A stretch of DNA of 36,613 nt from Candidatus Bathyarchaeota archaeon (GCA_013329615.1 DUKA01000095.1:1-36613), one strand, 5' to 3'. Positions 7,318 through 15,853 are shown, counted from the stretch's first letter. Notes: generated from the letters alone by a model not told the origin. Made by a program: numbers and translations.

Positions 7318-8538
7318 ATGAGTAAGATGACGCACCTAGAATGCTCGAAGTGTGGCACGCGCCACGACGCGGATCAGCTACAGACGGTCTGCAAGAAGTG
7401 CGGCAAGCCACTCTTCCCACGATACGACCTCGAGGCGGCGAAGGAGACGCTCACGAAGCGGGAACTCGTGGGCAGGGTCGCCTCGATGTGGAGGTACAGG
7501 GAGATACTCCCAGTCAGGAAGGCGGAGAACGTCGTCACCCTAGGCGAGGGCTGGACGCCACTCACCCCGACCCCGAAGCTCGGGGAGACGCTCGGCCTCA
7601 AGAACCTCAGGGTGAAGGACGAGGGTATCATCCCGACTGGCAGCTTCAAGGCGAGGGGCCTCAGCGCAGCCATAAGCAAGGCGAAGGAGCTAGGCGTCAA
7701 GCGCGTCGCCCTGCCCTCCGCCGGAAACGCGGCGGGCGCCATGGCCACCTACGGTGCACGCGCCGGCATGGAAGTCTACGTCTTCATGCCCGAGGACGCC
7801 CCCAACGTCAACGCAGTCGAATCCGACATCGTCGGCGCCAAGGTCGTCCTAGTCAAGGGACTCATAAGCGACGCCGGAAAACTCGTCAAAGACGGCACAC
7901 AAGAGATGGGCTGGTTCAGCGTCGCCACCCTAGGGGAGCCATACAGGGTCGAGGGAAAGAAGACCATGGGGCTCGAGGTCGCGGAGCAGCTCGACTGGAA
8001 GCTGCCCGACGTCATCATCTACCCCACCGGCGGAGGAACCGGCATCATCGGCATGTGGAAGGTCTTCGACGAACTCGAGGAGATGGGGTGGATAGGCAGC
8101 GAGCGCCCACGTATGGTGAGCGTTCAAGCGGAGGGCTGCAGTCCCGTCATCAAGGCGTATAGGGAGGGCAAGGAGGAGAGTGAGTTCTTCACCGGGGCGA
8201 ACACGGTCGCCGCCGGGCTGCGCGTCCCCAAGGCGCTCGGAGACTTCCTCATACTCAAGGCGGTCCGCGAGAGCGGGGGAGAAGCCATCTCCGTCACCGA
8301 CGACGAACTGATGGCGGATGTGCGCCTGATAAGCCGCCTAGAGGGCATATTCGCGTGCCCCGAGGGTGCAGCCACCATCTCCGCCCTACGTAAGATGGTA
8401 GAACAGGGCAAAGTCGACAGGGACGAACGCGTCGTACTCTTCAACACCGGCTCCGGGCTGAAGTACACCGACCTCTTCAAGGTCAAGGCGATCGTAGCCG
8501 ACCCGAAGAAGCCCTTCGACTACAACACCCTCAAGTAG
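7318..8538 (+). CDS. thrC: Threonine synthase
   Basis: 406 aa PLP enzyme converting O-phosphohomoserine to threonine, the precursor of isoleucine. Start ATG 7318 (MSKMTHLECSKCG); an in-frame TTG at 7258 would add 20 unrelated residues, and ATG 7327 is possible. Residues 9-28 form a zinc ribbon (Cys9, Cys12, Cys25, Cys28), usual in archaeal threonine synthases. PLP lysine Lys111 is in TGSFKARGL; SAGNAAGA and the phosphate-binding glycine loop TGGGTG follow. It is divergent from ilvBNC, which fits the shared Thr-Ile pathway. Cysteate synthase and threonine dehydratase are relatives, but the ribbon and length favour ThrC. Confidence 0.92.
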   Translation: MSKMTHLECSKCGTRHDADQLQTVCKKCGKPLFPRYDLEAAKETLTKRELVGRVASMWRYREILPVRKAENVVTLGEGWTPLTPTPKLGETLGLKNLRVKDEGIIPTGSFKARGLSAAISKAKELGVKRVALPSAGNAAGAMATYGARAGMEVYVFMPEDAPNVNAVESDIVGAKVVLVKGLISDAGKLVKDGTQEMGWFSVATLGEPYRVEGKKTMGLEVAEQLDWKLPDVIIYPTGGGTGIIGMWKVFDELEEMGWIGSERPRMVSVQAEGCSPVIKAYREGKEESEFFTGANTVAAGLRVPKALGDFLILKAVRESGGEAISVTDDELMADVRLISRLEGIFACPEGAATISALRKMVEQGKVDRDERVVLFNTGSGLKYTDLFKVKAIVADPKKPFDYNTLK

Positions 8539-8581
8539 CAAGGCTTATCCCAGCCGAGCCACACCCCTGACGCGATTCGCC

Positions 8582-9496
8582 ATGGGCTCAGCCACGGCAT
8601 TCGCGCCCGGACACCTAACAGGACTTTTCCAGATATGCGACCAGGCTGCGGACCCCCTGCGGAAGGGGGCGCGCGGCTCCGGCATCAGCCTCGACCTCGG
8701 GGTCTACACCACCGTCATGGCGACGCCCGCCGCGGCGACGAGTTGGTTGATAAAGATCAATGGCAAGCAGACGGACGGCGCCTTCGTCTCCGAGAACGTC
8801 CTCACGAAGTTCTCAAAGCGAATCACCCCCCACGCCATCTCCATTGAGCACCACGTCGAGACGCCATCCATCGCGGGCTTCGGAAGCAGTGGAGCTGGAG
8901 CGCTGAGCCTCGCCCTTGCGTTGAACGAGGCGACGGGTGAGGGACTCACAAATAACGAGGCGGCGCAGATAGCCCACCTCGCCGAGATCGAGTGCAAGAC
9001 GGGCCTCGGCAGCGTCTTCGCCGCCGTGAGGGGTGGCTTCGGCGTGCTCACAAAGCCCGGCGCACCCGGCGTAGGCGACGCCGTATCCTACCCTGACGTA
9101 GACAGCCTGCGCGTCGTCTACCTCTACTTCGGCCCAATCCCCACGAAGGAGGCGCTAAGCAACCCCGCCCTCAGGGCGAAGATAAACGAACTCGGCGGCA
9201 GATACGTCGACGAACTAGCCAAGGAACGCGACGCGGAGAAGTTCATGAGGCTGAGCCGCCAGTTCACCGAGCACGTCGGCCTCGTCACCCCCAAGCTCAG
9301 GAAGGTCTTCCAAACGATGGACGCCGCCGGCTACACCTTCACAATGGCGATGTTCGGCGAGGTCGCCTTCGGGGTCATGAAAAGGGAGAGAGCGGTCGAG
9401 GCCGCGATGCTCTTGGAGGCATCATTCCCCGGGTGTGAAGCCGTCGTCGTCGGCATAGACGGGGTCGGTTCGAGAGTGACCTCTAGAAGCCGCTGA
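8582..9496 (+). CDS. Pantoate kinase (archaeal GHMP kinase)
   Basis: 304 aa. It resembles the archaeal pantoate kinase, which phosphorylates pantoate with ATP in the archaeal route to coenzyme A (working with phosphopantothenate synthetase instead of PanC/PanK). Seen: N-terminal AFAPGHLTGLF, SGISLDLGV (near 33-41) and the GHMP ATP loop GFGSSGAGALSLALALNEA (near 99-117), with the C-terminal GHMP motif weak. It is 43 nt behind thrC and probably a separate or loosely joined unit; TATA-like CTTATCC near 8544. The name follows from family resemblance; other archaeal GHMP kinases are possible. Confidence 0.8.
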   Translation: MGSATAFAPGHLTGLFQICDQAADPLRKGARGSGISLDLGVYTTVMATPAAATSWLIKINGKQTDGAFVSENVLTKFSKRITPHAISIEHHVETPSIAGFGSSGAGALSLALALNEATGEGLTNNEAAQIAHLAEIECKTGLGSVFAAVRGGFGVLTKPGAPGVGDAVSYPDVDSLRVVYLYFGPIPTKEALSNPALRAKINELGGRYVDELAKERDAEKFMRLSRQFTEHVGLVTPKLRKVFQTMDAAGYTFTMAMFGEVAFGVMKRERAVEAAMLLEASFPGCEAVVVGIDGVGSRVTSRSR

Positions 9497-9509
9497 GAAG
9501 ACGTGGTTC

Positions 9510-9788
9510 TTACAGGCTAGGCTCGTCGTTGGGGAGCTTTACCGGGATGAGTAACTCGGTAGCGTAGTGGGTCATCTGGGGCGGCCTGGGGACCTTGGCT
9601 GTCATCTCCATGAAGTGGTCGTAGCTGCGTGCGGAGAAGATCCAGCAGAAGTTCCACTTCTGGTTCATGGAGCCGTGTATGCCCATGTACTCGACGCCTA
9701 CCTCCTTGGAGGCGTTCTGTAGCCGCTTGTCGTGCTCCCTAAGCTCCTTCCTGCTGCCCACCCAGTCGAAGTATAGGAGTATCTTCAT
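9510..9788 (-). CDS. Small DUF3303-like protein, probable dimeric alpha-beta barrel
   Basis: 92 aa beginning MKILLYFDWVGSRKELREHDKRL. The short fold with a strand-helix start, a central HGSMNQKWNFCWIFSARSYDHFMEMTAKVP segment and a terminal strand looks like the DUF3303/NIPSNAP-type dimeric alpha-beta barrels, often of unknown function. A TATA-like CGATATAAGAG about 30 nt upstream suggests a leaderless mRNA. It is convergent with pantoate kinase (13-nt gap). No reaction can be inferred. Confidence 0.7.
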   Translation of the reverse strand: MKILLYFDWVGSRKELREHDKRLQNASKEVGVEYMGIHGSMNQKWNFCWIFSARSYDHFMEMTAKVPRPPQMTHYATELLIPVKLPNDEPSL

Positions 9789-9920
9789 TACTATTCTCCC
9801 GTAAGCGTTTGCTATTACTCTTATATCGTTATCGTTTTCCTTCGCTCAAGCCTCTCCGGGGCCCCAGCAAAACGATTATTACCGGCGGTTGAGCCCTTGA
9901 TTTGCTAAGAGTGACATATT

Positions 9921-11075
9921 ATGTACAACGCGGATGTTCTCAACTCATCAACTATTGAGGGCATGCTCGCGGCGCCCGGCATCAAGTGGCACCGCGACCC
10001 CCCAGACGTAATCGGCATGTGGCTCGCCGACCCCGACTTCCCCACGGCGCCCTTCATCAAGAAGGCGCTCCTCAACGCCGTACAGGACGAAGATCTTCTC
10101 TACAACACCGACGACAAGGCCCGCGCCGCGATGGCGGAGAGGGTCAACAAGAAAAACGGCTTCAAGCTCACGAAGGACGACATCTACGTCACGCAGGGAG
10201 TCATCCCCGCGATGTGGCTCGCCATTCAGAACAGTGGTGCGAAGCCCGGCGACGAGATCGTCGTCACCGACCCCATGTACTACCCCTTCTTCACCGCCGT
10301 AGAGACGTGCCAAATGAAGCCCGCCTACTGGACACTACACGAGGAGGACGGCTACAAGTTCGACATCGAGGGACTCAAGAAGGTCGTCAACAAGAAGACA
10401 AAGCTCATCTTCGTTTGCAACCCCCACAACCCCTCCGGCCGCGTCATGACAAAGGAGGAGCTAAAGGGCATCGTCGATGTAGCAGTCGACAACAAGATCA
10501 ACATAATGGTCGACGAACTCTGGGACGACGTAGTCTTCGACGGCAGGAAGCACGTCAGCCTCGCCACTCTGAGCCCTGAAGTAGCGGACCTCACGGTGAC
10601 GAGCTGGGGCATCAGCAAGACATGGGGCCTCCCCGGTCTCCAGTGCGGCTACCTGACCGCCACGCCGAAGGTGATGGAGGGTCTGAAGAAGCGCGCGAAG
10701 GGCGTCCTCCGCGGCACCTCTACCCTGAGCATCGCCGCCGCCCAGGCCGCCCTCGACAGGCACGGCGAGTATTGGGTCAAGGACATCATCGCCCACCTCA
10801 CCAAGATCAGGGGCATCGCCGACAAGAGGTTCAAGGAGATGGGATGCACCGTACCCGAGCTACAGGGCACCTACCTCATGTTCCCCAAGTTCAACGTGAA
10901 GATGACCCACAAGGAGCTCGAGAAGCTCATGCAGGAGACCGCGAAGGTCGGCCTCGGCACGGGCACCGAGTTCGGCCCAGAGGGCGAGATGCACATGAGG
11001 ATGACCATCGCCACGAGTGAGTCCATCCTCGGCGAAGCCCTCGACAGGATCGAGAAGGCAGTCAAGAACAAGTAG
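9921..11075 (+). CDS. PLP aminotransferase class I/II (MalY/PatB-like subgroup)
   Basis: 384 aa fold-type I PLP enzyme. Seen: WLADPDFPTAPFIKKAL near residue 35 (the W-x-A-D-x-D-F-P pattern typical of the MalY/PatB cystathionine beta-lyase-like group), NPHNPSGRV (177-185), Asp198 of MVDELWDD binding the pyridine N, Lys233 in SWGISKTWGLPG as Schiff-base lysine, and Arg in MHMRMTIATS near the end for the carboxylate. It may be an aminotransferase or a C-S lyase; sequence alone does not separate these. It stands alone, followed by a hairpin-T6 terminator. Confidence 0.85.
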   Translation: MYNADVLNSSTIEGMLAAPGIKWHRDPPDVIGMWLADPDFPTAPFIKKALLNAVQDEDLLYNTDDKARAAMAERVNKKNGFKLTKDDIYVTQGVIPAMWLAIQNSGAKPGDEIVVTDPMYYPFFTAVETCQMKPAYWTLHEEDGYKFDIEGLKKVVNKKTKLIFVCNPHNPSGRVMTKEELKGIVDVAVDNKINIMVDELWDDVVFDGRKHVSLATLSPEVADLTVTSWGISKTWGLPGLQCGYLTATPKVMEGLKKRAKGVLRGTSTLSIAAAQAALDRHGEYWVKDIIAHLTKIRGIADKRFKEMGCTVPELQGTYLMFPKFNVKMTHKELEKLMQETAKVGLGTGTEFGPEGEMHMRMTIATSESILGEALDRIEKAVKNK

Positions 11076-11097
11076 AGCCACGACTAGGCTCTTTTTT
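11074..11097 (+). terminator. Hairpin plus T6 terminator after the aminotransferase
   Basis: AGAGCC (11074-11079), loop ACGACTA, GGCTCT (11087-11092), with a run of six T ending at 11097. The shape is that of a bacterial intrinsic terminator; in Archaea the T run is the main signal. It lies between convergent genes. Confidence 0.7.
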
Positions 11098-11158
11098 AAT
11101 TTAACACCCACTAGACCGTAGAGGGTGTAGATGCTTCGAGAAAAGTGGTTTAGGGGGT

Positions 11159-11461
11159 TTAGATGCCCCTGCTCTTGTGACCGGCCTTAGTGACGCTGCG
11201 CTGCGCCCTGCCGCGCTGACCCTTCGAGGTCTGCTTCGGCTTCGGAATCTTGATCTCGTTCTCCTTGGCCGCCGTTATGTATTCCTTGAGTATCTCGACG
11301 TTCTCCTCGTGCGTCGACTTCCTGCGGAGGTCGACGGGGATGCCGATTATCTTGGCCTCACCGGCGTTCAGGCCGGCTGCCTGTATCTCGGCGAGGCTGA
11401 AGCCGCGTCCCTCCCTGACCGTCTCAGTGCGGAACACCATAGGTGAGATGAAGTAGGACAT
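11159..11461 (-). CDS. rpl13e: 50S ribosomal protein eL13
   Basis: 100 aa from ATG 11461. The core REGRGFSLAEIQAAGLNAGEAKIIGIPVDLRRKSTHEENVEILKEY matches eL13, a large-subunit protein found in eukaryotes and part of the TACK Archaea; the basic tail GQRGRAQRSVTKAGHKSRGI is likely rRNA-binding. AGGTGA, overlapping the uS9 stop, is 5 nt before ATG 11461; the GTG at 11470, overlapping the stop as GTGA, is the alternative start and adds three residues. Third gene of uL13-uS9-eL13. Its presence here is a taxonomic clue. Confidence 0.85.
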   Translation of the reverse strand: MSYFISPMVFRTETVREGRGFSLAEIQAAGLNAGEAKIIGIPVDLRRKSTHEENVEILKEYITAAKENEIKIPKPKQTSKGQRGRAQRSVTKAGHKSRGI

Positions 11462-11466
11462 CTGGG

Positions 11467-11889
11467 TCACCTGTAGCTCTTCTGCTTGCGACGGCGTGCG
11501 CCTGGTCCACCGAACTTCTTCGGCTCCTTCCTGCGCGCATCACCGCTGAGCATGGTGCGGTCGTGCTCGAGGAATGTGCTCTTGAGCCTCTTGCTCTTCG
11601 TGTACTTGACGAGTCCCTGTGCGAGGCCCATGCGTGCCGCCTCTGCCTGACTGAGGGGGCCGCCGCCCTCGACGCGGATGTCGACGTCCAGTTTCGTGGC
11701 GACGTCTCCGGCGATGAGTACCGGCTCGAGGATCATCTCGCGTGCCATTATTGGTTGGTGGAGGTGGACGGGGATGTTGTTGATCCTGACCCTGCCCTTG
11801 CCCTCTGTGACGGCGACGCGTGCCTTCGCGGTCTTTCGCTTGCCGGTGGTGAGTGCTGACTTTTTCTTTGCGACTACGGGGGCTGACAT
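11467..11889 (-). CDS. rps9: 30S ribosomal protein uS9
   Basis: 140 aa. TTGKRKTAKARVAV, GKGRVRINN, VEGGGPLSQAEAARMGLAQGLV and the C-terminal tail ending in KSYR are all classic S9. The tail reaches the P-site tRNA in the ribosome. It follows uL13 with one base between stop and ATG, the near-universal archaeal uL13-uS9 order. In many archaea RNA polymerase subunits N and K come next; here eL13 takes that place and the strand ends. Confidence 0.96.
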   Translation of the reverse strand: MSAPVVAKKKSALTTGKRKTAKARVAVTEGKGRVRINNIPVHLHQPIMAREMILEPVLIAGDVATKLDVDIRVEGGGPLSQAEAARMGLAQGLVKYTKSKRLKSTFLEHDRTMLSGDARRKEPKKFGGPGARRRKQKSYR

Positions 11890-11890
11890 T

Positions 11891-12328
11891 TTACTTTACT
11901 CCCATCTTGTTCCAGCCGATGCTCTCGGCGAGTTCACCGACGGTGACTCCCCTGTGGTTGAGCTTGCTGCTGTGGCACTCGGGTAGGCTTTGCTTCTCCG
12001 CCTTCGCGAACTCGTCGGGGACGCCGAGGTGGACGTGGAGCCTCTTGTAGGCTGCCTCGCCCTTGGCTATCCTGTAGGGGAGCATCCCGCGTACGGTCCT
12101 GCGGACGATCTCGTGGGGTCTCCTGTGGTGGACTGGGCCCTTGCCGAATCCTCCGACGTGGACGAACTCCTTCCACTCCTCGACCAGCTTGACCTTGTTA
12201 CCGGAGATGACTACGTTCTGTGCGTTCACTAGCTCTATTGTTTCGCCGGCTAGAAGCCTCTTGGCGATGACGCTGGCCATCCTACCCAATACGAGGCCGT
12301 CGGCGTCTATGATTGTCCGTGTGCTCAT
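11891..12328 (-). CDS. rpl13: 50S ribosomal protein uL13
   Basis: 145 aa. IIDADGLVLGRMASVIAKRLLAGETIELVNAQNVVISGNK and the HHRRPHEIVRRTVRGMLPY core are diagnostic for L13. First gene of the ribosomal operon. The usual L18e gene upstream is absent; instead there is a promoter and then an unrelated small gene. Confidence 0.96.
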   Translation of the reverse strand: MSTRTIIDADGLVLGRMASVIAKRLLAGETIELVNAQNVVISGNKVKLVEEWKEFVHVGGFGKGPVHHRRPHEIVRRTVRGMLPYRIAKGEAAYKRLHVHLGVPDEFAKAEKQSLPECHSSKLNHRGVTVGELAESIGWNKMGVK

Positions 12329-12387
12329 CGCGTATTCAACCTATTTCATCGGCTCAGGCTGCCTGATGCACCCTGCCTACATCACGT

Positions 12388-12402
12388 CTATAATTATAAA
12401 GG
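12388..12402 (-). promoter_or_regulatory. Promoter of the uL13-uS9-eL13 operon
   Basis: Minus strand CCTTTATAATTATAG is the best TATA box in the window. A start about 27 nt further on (near 12368) leaves a leader of about 40 nt before uL13. Confidence 0.65.
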
Positions 12403-12469
12403 TTTTCCAAAGGCTGATGCTCGCATAGGGGCGGTGATGGTCGCGGAATGATGGGACAGAAAGGGGATG

Positions 12470-12721
12470 CTAGGCTTCCCAGCCGTAGTTGCTGAACTCG
12501 ACAGTGTTTATGATCTTTACCTTGAAGTCCTCGTCGCTGCACTTCTGGCTGTACATTACGAAGCCGTCGAAGGCGAAGAGGTGATTCTTTCCACGCCTGT
12601 AGATGATGCGGGGCTTCGCTATCTCGACGAGTTGGAGGAACTCTTCCCGGTTGAACTTTAGGCGGTAGCCGCTCGCGTTGCTATCCGCCGAAGCTGCAGC
12701 CGCCACAGTCGCTGCTTCCAT
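12470..12721 (-). CDS. Small conserved-looking protein of unknown function
   Basis: 83 aa from ATG 12721, chosen because AGGTGA sits 5 nt upstream, the same arrangement as at eL13; GTG 12730 is the alternative. An Ala/Ser-rich start (to about residue 17) is followed by a compact basic-aromatic domain with FNREEFLQLVEIAKPRIIYRRG and ending EFSNYGWEA. No cysteine pair or membrane segment. A TATA-like AGCTATAGC lies near 12757, so it has its own promoter. Function not recognised. Confidence 0.65.
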   Translation of the reverse strand: MEAATVAAAASADSNASGYRLKFNREEFLQLVEIAKPRIIYRRGKNHLFAFDGFVMYSQKCSDEDFKVKIINTVEFSNYGWEA

Positions 12722-12776
12722 TTCAGTCACCTGAATAGTGTTCGGTGTCCTTGGGCTATAGCTTTTGGTGATGTAG

Positions 12777-12782
12777 AAAAAA
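12777..12782 (-). terminator. T6 terminator of the membrane operon
   Basis: Six T on the minus strand, 15 nt past the stop of the last membrane gene, preceded by an AGCC/GGCT-containing segment that can form a weak stem. Confidence 0.5.
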
Positions 12783-12797
12783 TAGGCTATATAGAGG

Positions 12798-13418
12798 CTA
12801 AGTTAGGAGGCTCGTCAGGAACTGGACGAGCAGCTGCGCCCTTCCCGTGATGTATGTTATCCTCGTCATTGCCACCTGTCCGAACATGGCTCCGAAGAAG
12901 AGCATCATGAAGTACCGCCCCGTGGTCTTCACCCGTGCCCCGCCGGCACCTCCTTCGACGGTGAAGAGGAAGTAGGTGAGGGTCGAGACTACGCCTGCGA
13001 GCACAAGGACGGCGTTGAGGGTCGCCATCGGGTCTCCCCAGATGATCACCGGCTGCATCGACGCCTTGATCTGGTCGTAGATGTAAGTGTGGGCGGCACC
13101 GCGTATGGCTAGCCCGACGCCGACCCCACTCATCACCGCCACGGGCCACTGGCTCAGCTTGCCCAGCCTCTTCGAGTAAACCGTGAAGAGGAGGAGCCCG
13201 AGGGCTACGGGTATCGCGAGGGTCAGGTTACCGCCGAGCAGGGGGTTCATCCCGCTCGACTGGAGGCTCCGCACCGCCATAACGACGACGTTTCCGAGGG
13301 AGATGCCGACAAAGAGCGCCTCAGCCATCCTGTAGGCGGGGTTCTCCCGGTAGAGGACGTAGCTCAGCACGGCGACGGTGAGGCCGATCGCGACCCATGA
13401 TTCGAGGGCGGGTATCAC
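12798..13418 (-). CDS. Six-helix membrane protein of unknown function (operon gene 4)
   Basis: 206 aa. About six hydrophobic segments are visible (roughly 7-22, 31-49, 63-80, 92-107, 133-152, 167-185) with few charges; conserved-looking spots are YRENPAYRMAEALFVG and RGAAHTYIYDQIKASM. No transporter motif is recognised. It starts at a GTG overlapping the stop of the gene before (GTGA), so it is coupled to it. Last gene of the four-gene operon. Confidence 0.75.
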   Translation of the reverse strand: MIPALESWVAIGLTVAVLSYVLYRENPAYRMAEALFVGISLGNVVVMAVRSLQSSGMNPLLGGNLTLAIPVALGLLLFTVYSKRLGKLSQWPVAVMSGVGVGLAIRGAAHTYIYDQIKASMQPVIIWGDPMATLNAVLVLAGVVSTLTYFLFTVEGGAGGARVKTTGRYFMMLFFGAMFGQVAMTRITYITGRAQLLVQFLTSLLT

Positions 13419-14242
13419 TGCTTCCGCCTCCTGAGCCTCTCGCCGACGAAGGCGACGTTGCCGAGGACGATGAAGGCTATCACCACGAGCTGCCCCATAC
13501 TCAGGGCATCTATACCCTGGTTAGCGAGCCCAGGGGCGCCGATTAGCTGCTCATACTCTGCGCAGCCACGGGGCCCGTTGAGTATCGCCTCGACTGAGCC
13601 GGCTTGGTAGAGTGGGTAGAAGTAGCTGAAGTTGACGGCGGTGGGGACACTGAGGACGGGTGTGCCGTACTTTGCCTGCCACTGGCGTGCATAGAAGCCA
13701 GTGGCGGTCCCCGCATCGAATGTCACGACGAGCCTATAGGCGGAGTAGTCGTCTGCCGCTTGGAGCAGTGGGAGCGACGCGGCGTCGTTTCCGGCGTAGT
13801 CCCTGCTGTAGACCTCCCGCATGTTCTCGGCTATGCTGGCGATCATCGTCTCGTCCCCCGCGGCGTAGCCCAGGTTGACGTAGTCGACGCCGTAGCCGTA
13901 CCCCGCCGATGTGAGCACCGGTCTGAAGTACTGGTCGAAGACGAGCGACCCCTCGGCGACCGTGGAGACGGCGACCACCTTGACGCCCTGCGCACTGAGT
14001 TGCTTGGCGAGTGCTATGATTCCACCGCCAAGCTCGGAGACGCTGCCCAGCCCTATGTCCATGGAAACTAGGACAACGTCCCCGGGCGCGAGTGCGTCGA
14101 TTGTGGTCTTGAATTCGGTGCTGTATGTGCTGATCTGCATGGGTAGGCCTAGCGGGACGGCGTATGGGAGGGCGATGAGTAGTAACATTGCCCAGTACAT
14201 CACCCTGCGGTCCATCTTGGCGAGCCTTTCGAGGGCGCTCAT
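13415..14242 (-). CDS. Membrane-anchored protein with external Rossmann-like domain (operon gene 3)
   Basis: 275 aa: N-terminal membrane segment (about 15-32), a soluble domain of about 200 residues, and a second membrane segment near the C-terminus (LSMGQLVVIAFIVLGNVAFV) followed by RLRRRKQ. With two helices, the basic tail suggests both ends are cytoplasmic and the central domain lies outside. That domain begins IDALAPGDVVLVSMDIGLGSVSELGGG and continues with alternating strands (VKVVAVST, YRLVVTFDAG). No catalytic motif recognised. ATGA overlap with gene 2. Confidence 0.75.
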   Translation of the reverse strand: MSALERLAKMDRRVMYWAMLLLIALPYAVPLGLPMQISTYSTEFKTTIDALAPGDVVLVSMDIGLGSVSELGGGIIALAKQLSAQGVKVVAVSTVAEGSLVFDQYFRPVLTSAGYGYGVDYVNLGYAAGDETMIASIAENMREVYSRDYAGNDAASLPLLQAADDYSAYRLVVTFDAGTATGFYARQWQAKYGTPVLSVPTAVNFSYFYPLYQAGSVEAILNGPRGCAEYEQLIGAPGLANQGIDALSMGQLVVIAFIVLGNVAFVGERLRRRKQ

Positions 14243-14859
14243 TTGGCTACCCTCCCGCGTTCGAAGCCGAGTATCTGCCTTACGCCCGCTATGATGGCGC
14301 CGACGGCGAAGGCTATGGTGAAGCCGCGGTTGCCACCGAGGCTGACTATGTCGTTCAGCCAGTTGCCGAGGGGCAGGACGCCGGGGAGGAGGTACTCGCC
14401 GACGGGCATGTTCTTCAGCATGATCATCGCGGCCGCCGCGAGGACTATCCCCGCCTCAAGGCTGCGCGCCCGGAAGGTGCGGAACGCCGCGGAGACTATG
14501 AAGAAGCCTATGAAGCTCCCCACCGACATGCTAAGGGGCGTTAGTATGTTGCTGGTCAGCCAACTATACTGGGACGAGGAGGGACTCAACGCGAGACCGA
14601 TGGCTATCGTGCCAAGCGCCGAGGCAACGGCGACGCCGCTGTAGACTGAGCGCTTCTTCACGATCTGCCTGCCATTGTATGCGACGTAGCTGAATAGGCC
14701 TAGTAGCGTAGCGAAGCCCGCAATGATTATCCCCCATAGCTGGAGGCTGCCGCTCGCCGAGGCGAGTGAGGCGTTGTCCGTGAAGTAGCTCGCGATTACG
14801 AGCGTGCAGGCTGCGACGCCGATGGCTATCGGTATCTCCCTGCGGTTGATGAGTGACAT
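14239..14859 (-). CDS. Six-helix membrane protein of unknown function (operon gene 2)
   Basis: 206 aa with about six hydrophobic segments (near 10-26, 38-60, 73-89, 106-123, 136-148, 180-195). Basic residues at RKK (68-70) and FERGRVAK at the end help set topology, N- and C-termini probably inside. It has the same length as gene 4, but I see no convincing alignment, so common ancestry is open. One base separates it from gene 1 (TAG-C-ATG), and its stop overlaps gene 3. Confidence 0.75.
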   Translation of the reverse strand: MSLINRREIPIAIGVAACTLVIASYFTDNASLASASGSLQLWGIIIAGFATLLGLFSYVAYNGRQIVKKRSVYSGVAVASALGTIAIGLALSPSSSQYSWLTSNILTPLSMSVGSFIGFFIVSAAFRTFRARSLEAGIVLAAAAMIMLKNMPVGEYLLPGVLPLGNWLNDIVSLGGNRGFTIAFAVGAIIAGVRQILGFERGRVAK

Positions 14860-14860
14860 G

Positions 14861-15643
14861 CTACACGCCTCCTGCGATGAGCAGCTGGCTCAGCCATGCA
14901 ACGCTGATCGTGGACAGTATAGCGCCACCCACGACGAGGGTTATTACGAGTACCTTCGTTGCCTCGGCGGCGAAGACGCTGCCGAGCAGTGCCTTGTCCC
15001 CCGAGAGGTAGGCGCCTGTGACGAACATCTCCTCCCCGATGAGGACGTAGTCGCAGCTGGCGATCTGGAAGGGGAGGTTGACGCTGTCGGGCTGACCAGC
15101 TATCTGGAAGGCGCCGACGGCGTTACCCGTCTCGCTTAGTAGCAGTGCCTCGCTCCAGAATATGCCGAGCCAGAGGGCGGCGGCGGGGCGCTCCTCCTCC
15201 ATCCTGCCCATGCAGGCGCTAGCGTAGCCCCACCCCTTGCCGTAGTACTGGACGGCGGCGTCGCTGTACGCCTCGGGCTCACCCGCGACCGTGTAGGCGT
15301 CGCGCATGGTGTCCTGTGCCAGAGGCATCAACTCGGGGTACGCCGAGACGAAGGTAAGAGGCGTCTGCGCCGTCGCGGCTAGGTTCGCAACGTAACCGAG
15401 CGTGTTCAGCCCCGCCAAGTGGTAGGGCGCAGAGTCGCTGTTCAGGCCGCCCGAGCCGGAGCCCGTGCTGAATATGACGCCGCGCCCCATCTCGGCGCTG
15501 CGTCCCACGGCCTCCTTGATGACCTCGAGGCCGGGGATGCGGCGCAGCTCGCGGTACCGCCCCTTGCTCCCCGCGTACAGGGAGACGAGTGTGGCGGCGA
15601 GTATGAAGATTAGCAGGGCGAGGACGCCGATCCTCTGGATCAT
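14861..15643 (-). CDS. DUF6754-type membrane protein (operon gene 1)
   Basis: 260 aa from ATG 15643, chosen because GGAGG is 9 nt upstream; upstream in-frame codons (GSPLGCRVHRRRGA) look non-native. Membrane segment at about 4-24, soluble domain, then a hydrophobic C-terminus (VLVITLVVGGAILSTISVAWL). The soluble part shows RIPGLEVIKEAVGRSAEMGRGVIFSTGSG, FWSEALLLSETGNAVGAFQIAG and CDYVLIGEEMFVTGAYLSGD, which I recognise as the DUF6754 pattern found in Chloroflexota and some archaea; its function is unknown. It leads the operon; TATA-like GGTTATTCTAA near 15708. Confidence 0.75.
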   Translation of the reverse strand: MIQRIGVLALLIFILAATLVSLYAGSKGRYRELRRIPGLEVIKEAVGRSAEMGRGVIFSTGSGSGGLNSDSAPYHLAGLNTLGYVANLAATAQTPLTFVSAYPELMPLAQDTMRDAYTVAGEPEAYSDAAVQYYGKGWGYASACMGRMEEERPAAALWLGIFWSEALLLSETGNAVGAFQIAGQPDSVNLPFQIASCDYVLIGEEMFVTGAYLSGDKALLGSVFAAEATKVLVITLVVGGAILSTISVAWLSQLLIAGGV

Positions 15644-15753
15644 GGCGCCGCGCCTCCGGTGCACCCGGCAACCAAGCGGCGAACCCACTGTGACTGGGGC
15701 TCGTTAGAATAACCGCTGGGTGAACGAGAGAAAAACTGATCTAGGAAACTGAG

Positions 15754-15771
15754 GCGTTCACAGATGAACGC
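15754..15771 (-). terminator. Stem-loop behind the alcohol dehydrogenase gene
   Basis: GCGTTCA-CAGA-TGAACGC, a perfect 7-bp stem with a 4-nt loop, 83 nt past the stop. On the minus strand a T5 tract follows about 20 nt later. It may end the dehydrogenase transcript before the promoter of the membrane operon. Confidence 0.45.
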
Positions 15772-15853
15772 AATCCAACCCGGTGAAGGCAATCCCTCAC
15801 AATCATTCACTTCCGCAGCCAGAGGCAGGCTGATCCCATTTAAGGATTCTTAC

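Noticed and set aside
12798..14859. Duplication of a 206-aa/275-aa gene pair in the membrane operon
   Set aside because: Raw ORF lengths match, but with the better start gene 1 is 260 aa and I could not align the two membrane proteins or the two anchored proteins convincingly.
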